Source: Flavihumibacter soli (lineage in GTDB: Bacteria > Bacteroidota > Bacteroidia > Sphingobacteriales > Sphingobacteriaceae). Taken from it: a stretch of DNA of 64,000 nt. The notes below the pieces were generated by a model. That model worked only from the letters and a program-made list of their open reading frames with translations. It was not told the origin of the DNA and made no database searches. The stretch lies in assembly GCF_010692725.1 (NCBI RefSeq), contig NZ_JAAFZB010000090.1, positions 62,001-126,000 of the forward strand. The letters run 5' to 3'. Position 1 is the stretch's first letter; each line of letters opens with the position of its first letter. The translations under genes were made by a program, and so were the position numbers. Below, in pieces: positions 34,204 to 43,498 of this stretch.

Positions 34204-37203
34204 ATGTTCAATTCGAGACTTCATATTAACCCGGGAGAAAATATTCCTAAAATAGTTATCCTGGCAATCTTCATTCTCTGCTGCAGTCAGAAGCTGTTAG
34301 CCCAGCGGTTTAATTTTACTCAATATAATATAGAAGACGGCCTTATCCAATCGCAGGTACGGGCATTGGCTCAAAGTCCGAGTCATCACCTTTGGATAGC
34401 TACTCAGGGGGGCATTTCCCGTTTCGACGGTACACAGTTTCATTCCTTAACCCGAAGTGAGAATGGTCTGGCAGGTATGGTCATTACGAGTGTGGTATCA
34501 GATAACAAAGGCAGGATCTTTATAGGTACTCAAAATGGCTTATCTGTTCATGACGGAGAGAATATTCGAAATTACAGGGTTCCATTAACAACAGATGAAG
34601 GGAAACAGGAATCTTATATCCATGGACTGATAAAAGAAAAGCACGGGAGAATTTACGGACTTATCAATGACAAAGCATTTGTATTTGCGGAAAACAAAAT
34701 TCAGTTAGTGAAGCCTGTGGCATTTTCTGATAGTTCGGTAACAGCATTAACAACAGATCATGCAGGAAATGTCTATGCGGCTGTATATGGGAAAGGAATA
34801 TATAGCTTAAAAGGAAACATCTGGAAACAGGAATTTTCTGATACTGCCAGATCTTTAAAAATCAGACAAATAATGTTTGACCGGAACAACCCGAATGACT
34901 TATGGGTATTGACTCACCAAAATATTTTCATCGTTGAAAATAAAAAACGAAAGCCTTTTAAGAACAGCATTCTGGATGCCAGTTCTAACTTTTTTTTATC
35001 TATCGAACAAGACAAAAAATCAAATATATGGTTGGGAACAGTCAGCGGTGCTTACTGTATATCGCCCCGAAAAACAACTTTTTTTAATTCCCGAAATGGC
35101 TTTACCGATAATGCCATAAACCAGATTTTCCGTGACGCCGAAGACAATATTTGGTTTGCGACAGAAGGTGCCGGAATTTATAAGTATGATGGTGATAAAA
35201 CCATGATATTGGATAAGGGTCAGGGTTTGGACAATGAGATTGTCATGGGATTCGCAATGGATCGCAAAGGGGAAATGCTGATACAATCATTTGGCAATGG
35301 TATGGTAAAAAGGGAAAAGGACAAACTTAACAGGGTGAAGCTTCCTTTGCCTGATTCAGTCCCCTACCGTATAGGCCACATTTATAATGATAAGGACAGG
35401 AATGTTTGGATTGGTACGTTTGGTACAGGATTATGGATGTACGATGGCGAGCGGTTTAAGAACTTTCCTTACCGGGAGGGTAAGATTCCCAGAGTAATCA
35501 GGTATATTATTCAGGATAGGGATGGTGCAATATGGTTAGCAACCCCAACAGGCTGTTATATTTATAAAAGCGGAACTTTCACCCACATAGCCAATTTTGA
35601 CCACCCTACGGCCTCTCTTCTTGAAATTGGAGCGGATTCAATCCTCGCGAATACCGGAGACGGAAATTTCCTTATTACCGGCAAAGGCAGGCGAATTGAT
35701 TCAATCGCGAGAAAGGAACTAATGAACACAGATATATACGCATGGATAAAGTATAAGAACAAGGTGGTTATCGGGACAGGGGAATACGGGATCTTTATCT
35801 GGGATCTGCGTAATAACTCTTTTAAAAATTTGAAGAGAAACAATGGTCTCTATTCAAATACGATCTATAGTCTGATTGCCGATAAAGAGGGTTTTATATG
35901 GGCGGGGACCGGACGTGGCATTAATAAGATCAGTTTTGATGAAGCCACAGACAGCTATAGGATCCGGGGTGCTGAATATTCACGTAGGATGGTCGTAGAA
36001 TGCAATCAGCACGCGATGTTTATCGATAATCAGAATAAGCTCTGGGTAGGCACCACCAAGGGTGCACTTATATTCGATCTGGGGTCGCAGTCAGTAGTTA
36101 AAGAACGGCCACATATAGTATTGCAGTCTGTTAAACTGTATTCTTCAATCATCAAAAAGCAAAAGCAGTATTTTAGTAGTACTGATGGATTTTCCTTACC
36201 CCGGGATTTGCAGCTAGCCTACAGTAAAAATCATATAAGTGTTAATTTCAAAGGCATCTATCTGACCGGTCCATCGGATGTCATGTATCAGTACCGATTA
36301 ATCGGGCTTGATGATACCTTTTCAAATCCAACATCAAACTCAAGTGTTAACTATCAGGCACTCGCCCCGGGCGATTACGTGTTCGAAGCAAGAGCATTGA
36401 CCCCTCTGGGAATAATCTCGGACAATGTCATTAAGTTTCCTTTTACCATACGGCCCGCTTTTTACCAGACCCTTACTTTCCGCTTTGCAGTGATTATGTT
36501 ATTTGTACTGGCAGCGATCGCATTGCAGGCTTATCTGCATAAGCGTAAAACTCAGCAGTTACAATTAATAGAGAACCTTAAGCGTGACGAAAGGCTGAAA
36601 GCAAGACAGCAAACCGCGGAAGATTTTCATGATGACCTTGGAAACAAGTTAACCCGTATTTCTATCTTATCAGACATCCTGAATACGAAGCTTAATGGTG
36701 AACACCAGGAAGAGAAACACCTGATTCATCAGATAAAGGAAAACGCATCTTCACTTTACCGGGGAACCAAAGATATCTTGTGGGCCCTGGATCCGAAAAG
36801 TGATAACCTGTTTGAGATCATGTGCCACATTTCGGAATTCGGTATTGATCTTTTCCAGGATACTCCGATAGTCTTTAATATAAATGGTGTTAAAGAACAT
36901 CTTTCAGCAGTTAAATTTCCGATGGAGTACAGCCGGAATGTAAGCATGATATTCAAAGAATCTCTCAATAATATACTTCGGCATTCAGAAGCAGATCTGG
37001 TAGACCTTACCGTAGCAGAGAGTGAGCATATAGTGCAGATAAACTTGACTGATAACGGAAAAGGATTTGACGAAAATGAAGTAAACAAAGGTCATGGCCT
37101 GAAGAATATTACTTTACGAGCTAATAGAATAGGGGCTCAGCTTACGATAGACGCCTCAAAAGGTAAAGGTTCAGCCATTAGACTCATCATCAATAAAACC
37201 TGA
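34204..37203 (+). CDS. sensor histidine kinase with Reg_prop propeller and Y_Y_Y domain
   Basis: A 999-residue membrane sensor kinase. A signal peptide ends near AQRFNFTQ. The periplasmic part is a double-type propeller of Reg_prop repeats (about 35-640; DNKGRIFIGTQNGLSVHD, DAEDNIWFATEGAGIYKYD and so on). A Y_Y_Y domain follows (about 685-755; YQYRLIGLDDTFSNP ... YVFEARA), then one TM helix (about 760-780). The phosphoacceptor is His809 in EDFHDDLGNKLTRI, of the HisKA_3 kind, and the HATPase ends in GHGLKNI and GKGSAIRL. It pairs with the LuxR-type regulator 1 bp downstream and probably senses a glycan or fragment handled by the nearby SusC/D; the ligand is unknown. Confidence 0.92.
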   Translation: MFNSRLHINPGENIPKIVILAIFILCCSQKLLAQRFNFTQYNIEDGLIQSQVRALAQSPSHHLWIATQGGISRFDGTQFHSLTRSENGLAGMVITSVVSDNKGRIFIGTQNGLSVHDGENIRNYRVPLTTDEGKQESYIHGLIKEKHGRIYGLINDKAFVFAENKIQLVKPVAFSDSSVTALTTDHAGNVYAAVYGKGIYSLKGNIWKQEFSDTARSLKIRQIMFDRNNPNDLWVLTHQNIFIVENKKRKPFKNSILDASSNFFLSIEQDKKSNIWLGTVSGAYCISPRKTTFFNSRNGFTDNAINQIFRDAEDNIWFATEGAGIYKYDGDKTMILDKGQGLDNEIVMGFAMDRKGEMLIQSFGNGMVKREKDKLNRVKLPLPDSVPYRIGHIYNDKDRNVWIGTFGTGLWMYDGERFKNFPYREGKIPRVIRYIIQDRDGAIWLATPTGCYIYKSGTFTHIANFDHPTASLLEIGADSILANTGDGNFLITGKGRRIDSIARKELMNTDIYAWIKYKNKVVIGTGEYGIFIWDLRNNSFKNLKRNNGLYSNTIYSLIADKEGFIWAGTGRGINKISFDEATDSYRIRGAEYSRRMVVECNQHAMFIDNQNKLWVGTTKGALIFDLGSQSVVKERPHIVLQSVKLYSSIIKKQKQYFSSTDGFSLPRDLQLAYSKNHISVNFKGIYLTGPSDVMYQYRLIGLDDTFSNPTSNSSVNYQALAPGDYVFEARALTPLGIISDNVIKFPFTIRPAFYQTLTFRFAVIMLFVLAAIALQAYLHKRKTQQLQLIENLKRDERLKARQQTAEDFHDDLGNKLTRISILSDILNTKLNGEHQEEKHLIHQIKENASSLYRGTKDILWALDPKSDNLFEIMCHISEFGIDLFQDTPIVFNINGVKEHLSAVKFPMEYSRNVSMIFKESLNNILRHSEADLVDLTVAESEHIVQINLTDNGKGFDENEVNKGHGLKNITLRANRIGAQLTIDASKGKGSAIRLIINKT

Positions 37204-37204
37204 T

Positions 37205-37837
37205 ATGAATACCGACGAAACAATCAGAATAGTAATTATAGAAGATGATGAAGTTATACGAAATGGTTATGCCTTTCTTATTGGCAAAGAGCCTGGCTTG
37301 TTCGTTGTTAATACTTATGCCTCATTTGAACTCGCGATTAAAACTGTACAGGCAGATGACCCCGAGGTTATCCTGCTTGATATCGAACTTCCGGGGATCA
37401 ATGGAATAGAAGCATTACCTAAGTTAAAAAAGATACTCCCATCGGCATATGTTCTGATTTTGACAGTCTACGATTCAGAAAAATTAATATTCGATGCCCT
37501 CGCAAACGGGGCGTCCGGCTACCTGACTAAAAATTCGAGTGCATCAAAGATTGTTGAATCTATTCGCGAGGTAAAAGAAGGCGGGGGACCCATGAGTATT
37601 AATATTGCGAGAATGGTGGTTAAATCTTTTTTGCGAAACCCGGATTCACCCCTGTCAAAACGCGAGACGCAGATACTGGAACTCATCGGACGCGGTGAAA
37701 GCAGGAGTCAGATAGCTAAAGAACTCTTCATTGATCTGGAGACTGTCAGAAGCCACATAAAGAATATTTACATGAAATTGGATGTAAATTCCAGGGCCGA
37801 CGCTCTTAAAACAGCCCGGCTGAACAAACTTATCTGA
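37205..37837 (+). CDS. NarL/LuxR-type response regulator
   Basis: A 210-residue response regulator. The receiver domain (1-120) has acidic pocket IIEDDE and phosphoacceptor Asp59 (VILLDIELPG), then TVYDSEKLIFDALANGASGYLTK. The C-terminal LuxR helix-turn-helix (about 145-205) reads LSKRETQILELIGRGESRSQIAKELF ... VRSHIKNIYMKL. It starts 1 bp after the kinase stop, so it is the cognate partner. The 19-bp elements upstream of the kinase, PepSY-like and susC genes are its best candidate targets. Confidence 0.94.
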   Translation: MNTDETIRIVIIEDDEVIRNGYAFLIGKEPGLFVVNTYASFELAIKTVQADDPEVILLDIELPGINGIEALPKLKKILPSAYVLILTVYDSEKLIFDALANGASGYLTKNSSASKIVESIREVKEGGGPMSINIARMVVKSFLRNPDSPLSKRETQILELIGRGESRSQIAKELFIDLETVRSHIKNIYMKLDVNSRADALKTARLNKLI

Positions 37838-37861
37838 ATCACCCTGCTACCCCAAGGTGAT
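37838..37861. repeat. ATCACC/GGTGAT inverted repeat after the response regulator gene
   Basis: ATCACC and GGTGAT, 6-bp arms 12 bp apart, begin at the base after the TGA stop. The left arm continues as ATCACCC, the same half-site as in the 19-bp elements. It could be a diverged operator or a weak terminator stem; there is only a short T run downstream. Confidence 0.45.
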
Positions 37862-38048
37862 CGCTGTTTTCCTGGCGTTCGGTTATTCTTAAAAGAAACG
37901 AAAATACCCTTCACGGTAATCAGTTTCTGCTCCCTTAATTTCCATTGATTTATTTTCTTCCGCTGCTAAAAGCGACGTTAAAAAGGCGACCTAAGGTGTC
38001 TTTTAGCGTAATTCTAATGTTACAAAAAACAGGTGTACGGCAACCAAA

Positions 38049-38067
38049 ATCCCCCTCTAAGGGTGAT
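38049..38067 (-). promoter_or_regulatory. conserved 19-bp element, copy B (upstream of the PepSY-like gene)
   Basis: On the minus strand ATCACCCTTAGAGGGGGAT. It matches copies A and C in both conserved blocks but is inverted relative to them. It lies 142 bp before the PepSY-like gene. Confidence 0.65.
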
Positions 38068-38209
38068 GCAGCGGCATTTTTGCGTCCGTAATTTTATCAT
38101 GTAAATGAAAAACAAGGAGGCTGCTCCCCGGACGATACTGTCAATTGCAATTTGATTTTTGAACAGCATTAAACCGTTTGAATGCATTACATAATTAAAC
38201 ATATACATC

Positions 38210-38728
38210 ATGAAAACATTAATCATCTTTCTTCTTTGCGGTTGCATGTTATCCGCAAATCAGGCTTTCGCTCAAAAACAAAAAAGCGAAATGTTACCGG
38301 TAGTAACGATCTCAGCAGGCAGCAATGTAAGTCAGGTAGTACATGATGCTTTTCTTGATCGGTTTAAAAACGCTGAGGATCTAAGGTGGTTCCAGGTGAA
38401 CAAGAACTACCTGGTTAAATTCATTATGGAAGACCAGGAGCATCATGCAGCTTTCAATAAGAAGGGCGATATGCTCTATCATATAGCGTACGGCGTCGAA
38501 AAAAATCTTCCACCTTCTGTATTAGTGGGAATCAAATCGCAGTATGATAACTATAAGATTGGAAGAGTATTCAATATAGACCGTGACGGCCGGAATGTTT
38601 GGATAGTTAACCTGGAAAGTGCCAAGAATTTCGTCATAACAGGAGTTGAAAATAATGTCATAAGCGAGATCACACGTTTTAAAAATGCAAGCGCTGGCGG
38701 TTACAGTGCTGTGAGTGATGCGAATTAA
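38210..38728 (+). CDS. secreted PepSY-like protein
   Basis: A 172-residue exported protein with signal peptide ending ANQAFAQ. The mature part has two PepSY-like repeats (VVHDAFLDRFKNAEDLRWFQVNKNYLVKFIMEDQEHHAAFNKKGDMLY and a shorter second one, IGRVFNIDRDGRNVWIVNLE). Related BLIP-like or PepSY-like proteins bind other proteins in the periplasm; no enzymatic motif is seen. It lies between the two-component genes and susCD and carries its own copy of the 19-bp element upstream, so it is probably part of the same regulon. Confidence 0.75.
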   Translation: MKTLIIFLLCGCMLSANQAFAQKQKSEMLPVVTISAGSNVSQVVHDAFLDRFKNAEDLRWFQVNKNYLVKFIMEDQEHHAAFNKKGDMLYHIAYGVEKNLPPSVLVGIKSQYDNYKIGRVFNIDRDGRNVWIVNLESAKNFVITGVENNVISEITRFKNASAGGYSAVSDAN

Positions 38729-38799
38729 TATTTGAACCGCTGATTAAGCATCAAACAAGTAATATGATTGTTACCGATTTCCGTTGTCAAGGCTTTTAA

Positions 38800-38818
38800 A
38801 TCACCCTGTTAGGGGGAT
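38800..38818 (+). promoter_or_regulatory. conserved 19-bp element, copy C (upstream of susC)
   Basis: ATCACCCTGTTAGGGGGAT. It shares ATCACCC-N5-GGGGGAT with copies A and B. It lies 121 bp before the susC-like start and 46 bp before a large inverted repeat in the leader. Confidence 0.65.
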
Positions 38819-38864
38819 GTTCAAAGTTTTCAAACGATGTAAATTTAATACAACATAGCCCAGC

Positions 38865-38902
38865 ATAGTCCGGCATATGGCGTAAAACCTATGCCGGACT
38901 AT
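38865..38902 (+). repeat. 13-bp perfect inverted repeat in the susC leader
   Basis: The arms ATAGTCCGGCATA and TATGCCGGACTAT are exact complements around a 12-nt loop. It ends 37 bp before the chosen susC start. There is no T tract after it, so it is more likely an operator or mRNA structure than a terminator. Confidence 0.8.
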
Positions 38903-38939
38903 CGTTCATATGGACTTAGTAACGCTAATCCAGATCGTT

Positions 38940-41900
38940 ATGAAAAGAAAAATTACAATTCTTCTTCTTCTTGTGATATTCTTTGGTAGTAGGGCTTTTG
39001 GCCAGGTAAGCTCAGTTTCGGGTAAAGTAACAGATGCCAGAGACGGGCTTCCCTTACCGGGTGTCAGCATTGTGGTTCAGGAGGTACCTTCTGCAGGAGT
39101 GCAATCGGATGGCTCAGGTAACTACCGGATCAATTTACCGGCGAATGCGAGGAACCTGGTTTTTAAATATATCGGCTATCAGCAAAAGGTGATACCGGTG
39201 AATTCTGAAGTGATCAACGTCGTAATGGAAGAAGACACAAAGCAGTTGTCGGAAGTCGTTGTAGTTGGATACGGTACACAAATAAGAGAGAATCTCACCG
39301 GTTCTATTGCAAAGGTAAATGCGAAGGACATTCAGGATCAGCCCGTACAATCGTTTGAATCTGCAATCCAGGGGAAGGCCGCTGGTGTATTCGTTTCTTC
39401 GGGGTCCGGTAAAGTGGGGCAGGGTATCACGGTCCGCGTCAGGGGATCGTCGTCAGTGACTGCCGGCAACCAGCCGCTGTATGTGATCGATGGAATTCCG
39501 GTGACATCTGCCAGCCTGGGTGATGATGTTAACTTCGATCCAAGTAATCCTATGGCTGATATCAATCCGAATGATATTGAGTCTGTGGAAGTTCTGAAGG
39601 ATGCTTCCGCGTCTGCTATTTATGGATCGAGAGCATCTAACGGCGTCATACTGATCACTACCAGGAAAGGACGGCAGGGAAAGACGGAATTTAATTTCAG
39701 CTATTTCACAGGGGTAAGTGAACCTGCCGTAAAACGGAAGTTTCTTAATTCTGCTCAGTACGTCGAATTATATAACGAATCCGCTGTTAATGCCGGGAAA
39801 TATGACTTCGCAAACGATATTCAATTATTTGGATTTCCATTCGCTTCCGAAGAGGAGGCCATCGATACGTACGTCGGCTATCTCGAGGAAAACTTTGATG
39901 CCTTCTCCGCCGGAACAGACTGGCGTAACCTGGCGGTAAATACCGATTGGCAGGATGAATCTTTCCGTTCCAGCGCTAGCAATAGCCAGTATGAGATTTC
40001 CGCTACCGGGGGTAATGAGAAAACACGCTTCTTTACTTCGGGATCGTTTTCAGACCAGGAAGGCATTTATATAAAAAACGCATTTACACGTATCAGCGGC
40101 AGGCTAAACCTGGATCACTCAGCTACCGATAAACTTTCCTTGGGCGTAAATCTTTACCTTTCCAAAAGCGTGAATGATAGGGTAACAGATGATAATGCTT
40201 TTTCAACACCTGGTCAGATGGTCGCTCTGCCACCGATTCAGCCGGTAATTGACCCATCGACCGGCAGACTGAGTACTACAGGGCCTTACTATAACGGATT
40301 GATCGAAGCCCGGGATGCTTTTTTCAAAACCACAGTCTACAGGAATGTTTCAAGCGCTTATGCATCATACAAGTTTTTGCCCTACCTGAATCTAAGGACT
40401 GAGTTTGGAGTCGATATACTAAACCAGGCAGAAGATGGATATCAGGGCCGGGAAACACAAGGAAATCCCTCCGGAAACGGAAATTACAGGTCGGCGAATT
40501 CACTCAACTATACTACCAATACATTTCTGAACTTCGTCAAGGATTTTGGACTGAGGCACAACCTGGAAGCCATTGCCGGATTCTCCTTCCAGAAACAGGA
40601 TCTTAAAACTTCACAGGTAGTTGGTGAGGGCTTTCCATCTGATGATTTTAAAAATTTAGCGAGTGCTTCTGATATTACTTTTGGTTCCTCATTTGGTACT
40701 GACGAAGCGTTGGTATCTTACTTTGCGCGAGCGAATTATCGGTTTAATGACAGGTACCTGTTCGCTCTTAGCGCCCGTTATGATGGCTCAAGTAAGTTCG
40801 GTGCGAACAACCGCTATGGTTTCTTCCCGGCTGCTTCTGCGGGCTGGATCCTCAGTAAGGAGAGTTTCTTGAGCGACTCTGAATGGCTGAGCTTCCTTAA
40901 AGTGAGACTAGGTTATGGGTTCACAGGAAATTCAAGCATTCTGGATCACCAGTCACTCGCCCTGTTCGGTGCTTCAACTTATCCTAATTTACCAGGGTAT
41001 GTACCGACACAAGTGGCTAACCCTGATCTGAAATGGGAAAAGACCGGATCATTTGACGCCGGTCTGGAATTCGGACTATTTAACAACCGCCTTACCGGTG
41101 ATCTCTCTTATTACAACAAGCAAACCGAGGATCTCCTTCTCAATGTGAACGTGCCTTCGACTTCCGGTTTTGCTACTGTTCTGAAGAACGTTGGATCACT
41201 TGAGAATACAGGTCTGGAGCTTACGTTAAGTTCTCAGAACCTGGTGGGTGCTTTCAAGTGGAATACTGATTTTAACATCTCCCGCAATAAAAACAAGATC
41301 AAGGATTTGGGCGGACAGGTAATTCTGGGTACAGGGAGAGGACCTCAGAGAGCCATTGAGGGATACCCGATAGGTGTTTTCTTTACTGCTAAATATGCGG
41401 GCGTCGATTCTCAGAACGGGGATGCCCTCTATTACCTTGAAGACGGAACAACCACCAATGATTATAACGCTGCTTTCCGGCAGGTGGTAGGTGATGCAAA
41501 TCCTGAGTTCAGTGGTGGTATTACCAATAACTTTAGTTTCAAAAACTTTGATCTTAATTTCTTCTTTCAATTTGTCTCCGGGAACGACATCTACAATGGT
41601 GCGGGGATATATCAATCGGTAAATGCTGATTTTTGGGATAATCAGACCTCTGACCAGCTTGGAAGATGGCAGAACCCGGGTGATATAACGGATATTCCGC
41701 AAGCGCGGTTCCTGATGTCGAACGGTACGCGAACTTCTTCACGCTGGCTGTCGGATGGCTCTTATATTCGTTTGAAGACCAGTACAATCGGTTATACTAT
41801 ACCGGGCAGTAAGGTTAAGAACCTCTTCAGTAGTGCCCGGGTGTATGTTTCCGGGTATAACCTTTGGACAATAAGCGATTATGCGAACGGTGATCCTGAA

Positions 41901-41999
41901 GTAAATACGACCACTATTTCAAACATTGACAACGGTGTGGATTTCTATACAGCTCCGCAGCCACGTACTATCACTTTTGGTGTTAATTTAAAATTTTAG
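38940..41999 (+). CDS. SusC/RagA-family TonB-linked outer membrane protein
   Basis: A SusC-like nutrient importer of about 1019 residues. The start at 38940 (MKRKITILLLLVIFFGSRAFGQ) gives a proper signal peptide; the frame is open from 38910. A carboxypeptidase-regulatory domain follows (VSGKVTDARDGLPLPGVSI), then a TonB box-like LSEVVVVGYGTQ. The plug has LYVIDGIPV and the SusC signature VEVLKDASASAIYGSRASNGVILITT. The barrel ends in a C-terminal Phe (FGVNLKF). It forms the transport complex with the SusD-like lipoprotein 10 bp downstream. The substrate is unknown; no glycoside hydrolase is adjacent. Confidence 0.95.
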   Translation: MKRKITILLLLVIFFGSRAFGQVSSVSGKVTDARDGLPLPGVSIVVQEVPSAGVQSDGSGNYRINLPANARNLVFKYIGYQQKVIPVNSEVINVVMEEDTKQLSEVVVVGYGTQIRENLTGSIAKVNAKDIQDQPVQSFESAIQGKAAGVFVSSGSGKVGQGITVRVRGSSSVTAGNQPLYVIDGIPVTSASLGDDVNFDPSNPMADINPNDIESVEVLKDASASAIYGSRASNGVILITTRKGRQGKTEFNFSYFTGVSEPAVKRKFLNSAQYVELYNESAVNAGKYDFANDIQLFGFPFASEEEAIDTYVGYLEENFDAFSAGTDWRNLAVNTDWQDESFRSSASNSQYEISATGGNEKTRFFTSGSFSDQEGIYIKNAFTRISGRLNLDHSATDKLSLGVNLYLSKSVNDRVTDDNAFSTPGQMVALPPIQPVIDPSTGRLSTTGPYYNGLIEARDAFFKTTVYRNVSSAYASYKFLPYLNLRTEFGVDILNQAEDGYQGRETQGNPSGNGNYRSANSLNYTTNTFLNFVKDFGLRHNLEAIAGFSFQKQDLKTSQVVGEGFPSDDFKNLASASDITFGSSFGTDEALVSYFARANYRFNDRYLFALSARYDGSSKFGANNRYGFFPAASAGWILSKESFLSDSEWLSFLKVRLGYGFTGNSSILDHQSLALFGASTYPNLPGYVPTQVANPDLKWEKTGSFDAGLEFGLFNNRLTGDLSYYNKQTEDLLLNVNVPSTSGFATVLKNVGSLENTGLELTLSSQNLVGAFKWNTDFNISRNKNKIKDLGGQVILGTGRGPQRAIEGYPIGVFFTAKYAGVDSQNGDALYYLEDGTTTNDYNAAFRQVVGDANPEFSGGITNNFSFKNFDLNFFFQFVSGNDIYNGAGIYQSVNADFWDNQTSDQLGRWQNPGDITDIPQARFLMSNGTRTSSRWLSDGSYIRLKTSTIGYTIPGSKVKNLFSSARVYVSGYNLWTISDYANGDPEVNTTTISNIDNGVDFYTAPQPRTITFGVNLKF

Positions 42000-42009
42000 G
42001 AGGCTGACC

Positions 42010-43410
42010 ATGAAGACATACTTAAAAAAAGCAGGTGCAGTTCTGGCAGCTTTGTTCCTCACCGCCTCATGCGACAAGGAACTGGATAAAGTTAAACCAC
42101 AGCAATCTATTGATTCAGATGTAGCCTTACAAACCTCCTCAGGCGTTATCAATACCCTATTTGGCGCCTATAGCACAATCGCCTATGGAGTAACGGCGAC
42201 CGCAGGAACACTCGGAACCTTATTCGGGACCAATTATAATGTGATAGGTGAGTTATTTGCGAATAGCGGTGATTTGAACTGGAGTGGATCCTTCGCACCC
42301 TACCGGGATATCAATAATAAAAATGCGACAGCAACAAATGGCAACGCCGCCAATGACTGGGCGGCGGCCTACAACGCCATAAACATCTGTAATAACGTAG
42401 AGGCTAGTATTGATGTCGTGGAACCGGACGTTAAAGATCAGATCCTTGGGGAGGCAAGATTCATCAGAGCCATAACTTATTTTGAATTGATCCGCTTTTA
42501 TGCTCAGCCATGGACAGGAGGACCCGGAGCAGCCAATACGCAGCTTGGCGTACCCCTGGTAATCACTCCTACTACTTCTGGTGAGAATCTGGATGTCAGT
42601 AGAAACACGGTATCTGAAGTGTATGCACAGATCATTACAGACCTTACTTCCGCGGAGTCACTTCTAAACGAAACAATGCCAGATGGCCGAGCAACGAAAT
42701 ATGCTGCCGCGGCATTTTTGTCGAGGATATATCTGGCACAGGGAGACTGGCAAAATGCTGCCGCTACAGCCGACAGGGTGATTACCTCGGCTAAGTATAG
42801 CCTTGTTCCTGAAATTGGTCAGGCGTTTAACAACCCGGCGAATTCAGTCGAAGACGTATTTGCGATTCAGCAGAACGCCCAGAGTAATGCAGGTACTACG
42901 AATTCAGGCATAGTTACATTCTATGCGAGTTTGCCAGGGATCGGAAGGGGAGACATTGATATCAGTGACAATCACTTGCTGATCTATGAAGCCGGGGATG
43001 CCCGAAAAGATTTATTCTATGTGGGAACAGGCGATAAGCCCGGCTCTTTGAGGTCGTCTAAATGGGTTGAAAGGTTTGCCATCATTCCGATCGTTCGCCT
43101 TGGGGAAATGTATTTAACCCGTGCGGAAGCCAACTTTAGGAATGGCCAATCCATCGGTGCTACCCCTTCTGACGATGTTAACTTCATACGGGCCCGTTCA
43201 CATCTTGCGCCGATCACTATTAACAGCATTGACCAGGTACTTCTGGAACGCAGGAGAGAACTGGCCTTTGAAGGCGATAGCTATAATCTCGTTAAACGAA
43301 CTCAGCAGAATGTAGGGGGGAGGCCTTATAACGATCCAAAGCTAATATATCCCATTCCTCAGTTTGAGCTGGACGCCAATCCTAACCTGGTGCAGAATCC
43401 TGGCTATTGA
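42010..43410 (+). CDS. SusD/RagB-family nutrient-binding lipoprotein
   Basis: A 466-residue outer-membrane lipoprotein with lipobox LTASC (Cys21). The SusD fold is recognisable by YNAINICNNVEASID, ILGEARFIRAITYFELIRFYAQPW, YAAAAFLSRIYLAQGDWQNAAATADRVI, FAIIPIVRLGEMYLTRAEANFR, LLERRRELAFEGDSYNLVKR and the C-terminal LIYPIPQFELDANPNLVQNPGY. It caps the SusC barrel and captures substrate. It is cotranscribed with susC (10-bp gap) and followed by a small secreted peptide gene. Confidence 0.95.
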   Translation: MKTYLKKAGAVLAALFLTASCDKELDKVKPQQSIDSDVALQTSSGVINTLFGAYSTIAYGVTATAGTLGTLFGTNYNVIGELFANSGDLNWSGSFAPYRDINNKNATATNGNAANDWAAAYNAINICNNVEASIDVVEPDVKDQILGEARFIRAITYFELIRFYAQPWTGGPGAANTQLGVPLVITPTTSGENLDVSRNTVSEVYAQIITDLTSAESLLNETMPDGRATKYAAAAFLSRIYLAQGDWQNAAATADRVITSAKYSLVPEIGQAFNNPANSVEDVFAIQQNAQSNAGTTNSGIVTFYASLPGIGRGDIDISDNHLLIYEAGDARKDLFYVGTGDKPGSLRSSKWVERFAIIPIVRLGEMYLTRAEANFRNGQSIGATPSDDVNFIRARSHLAPITINSIDQVLLERRRELAFEGDSYNLVKRTQQNVGGRPYNDPKLIYPIPQFELDANPNLVQNPGY

Positions 43411-43498
43411 CGCGTGAGTATTGTCAGCATAATGACCAGACAGCAACAGATGATAGCATTTGATATAAAATCAGGATATGAATTAAAGAAAATGTGAT

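Larger units (their letters stand above)
37838..38209. other. 372-bp intergenic region with regulatory repeats
   Basis: This lies between the response regulator and the PepSY-like gene. It holds an ATCACC/GGTGAT inverted repeat right after the stop codon (37838-37861), a GCTAAAAG/CTTTTAGC inverted repeat (about 37963-38005), and copy B of the 19-bp element (38049-38067). No gene is seen. Confidence 0.6.

Noticed and set aside
34204-37203. PUL-type polysaccharide utilisation locus
   Set aside because: A kinase and susCD are present, but no glycoside hydrolase, lyase or sulfatase gene lies in or next to the locus, so only a nutrient-import locus can be claimed.
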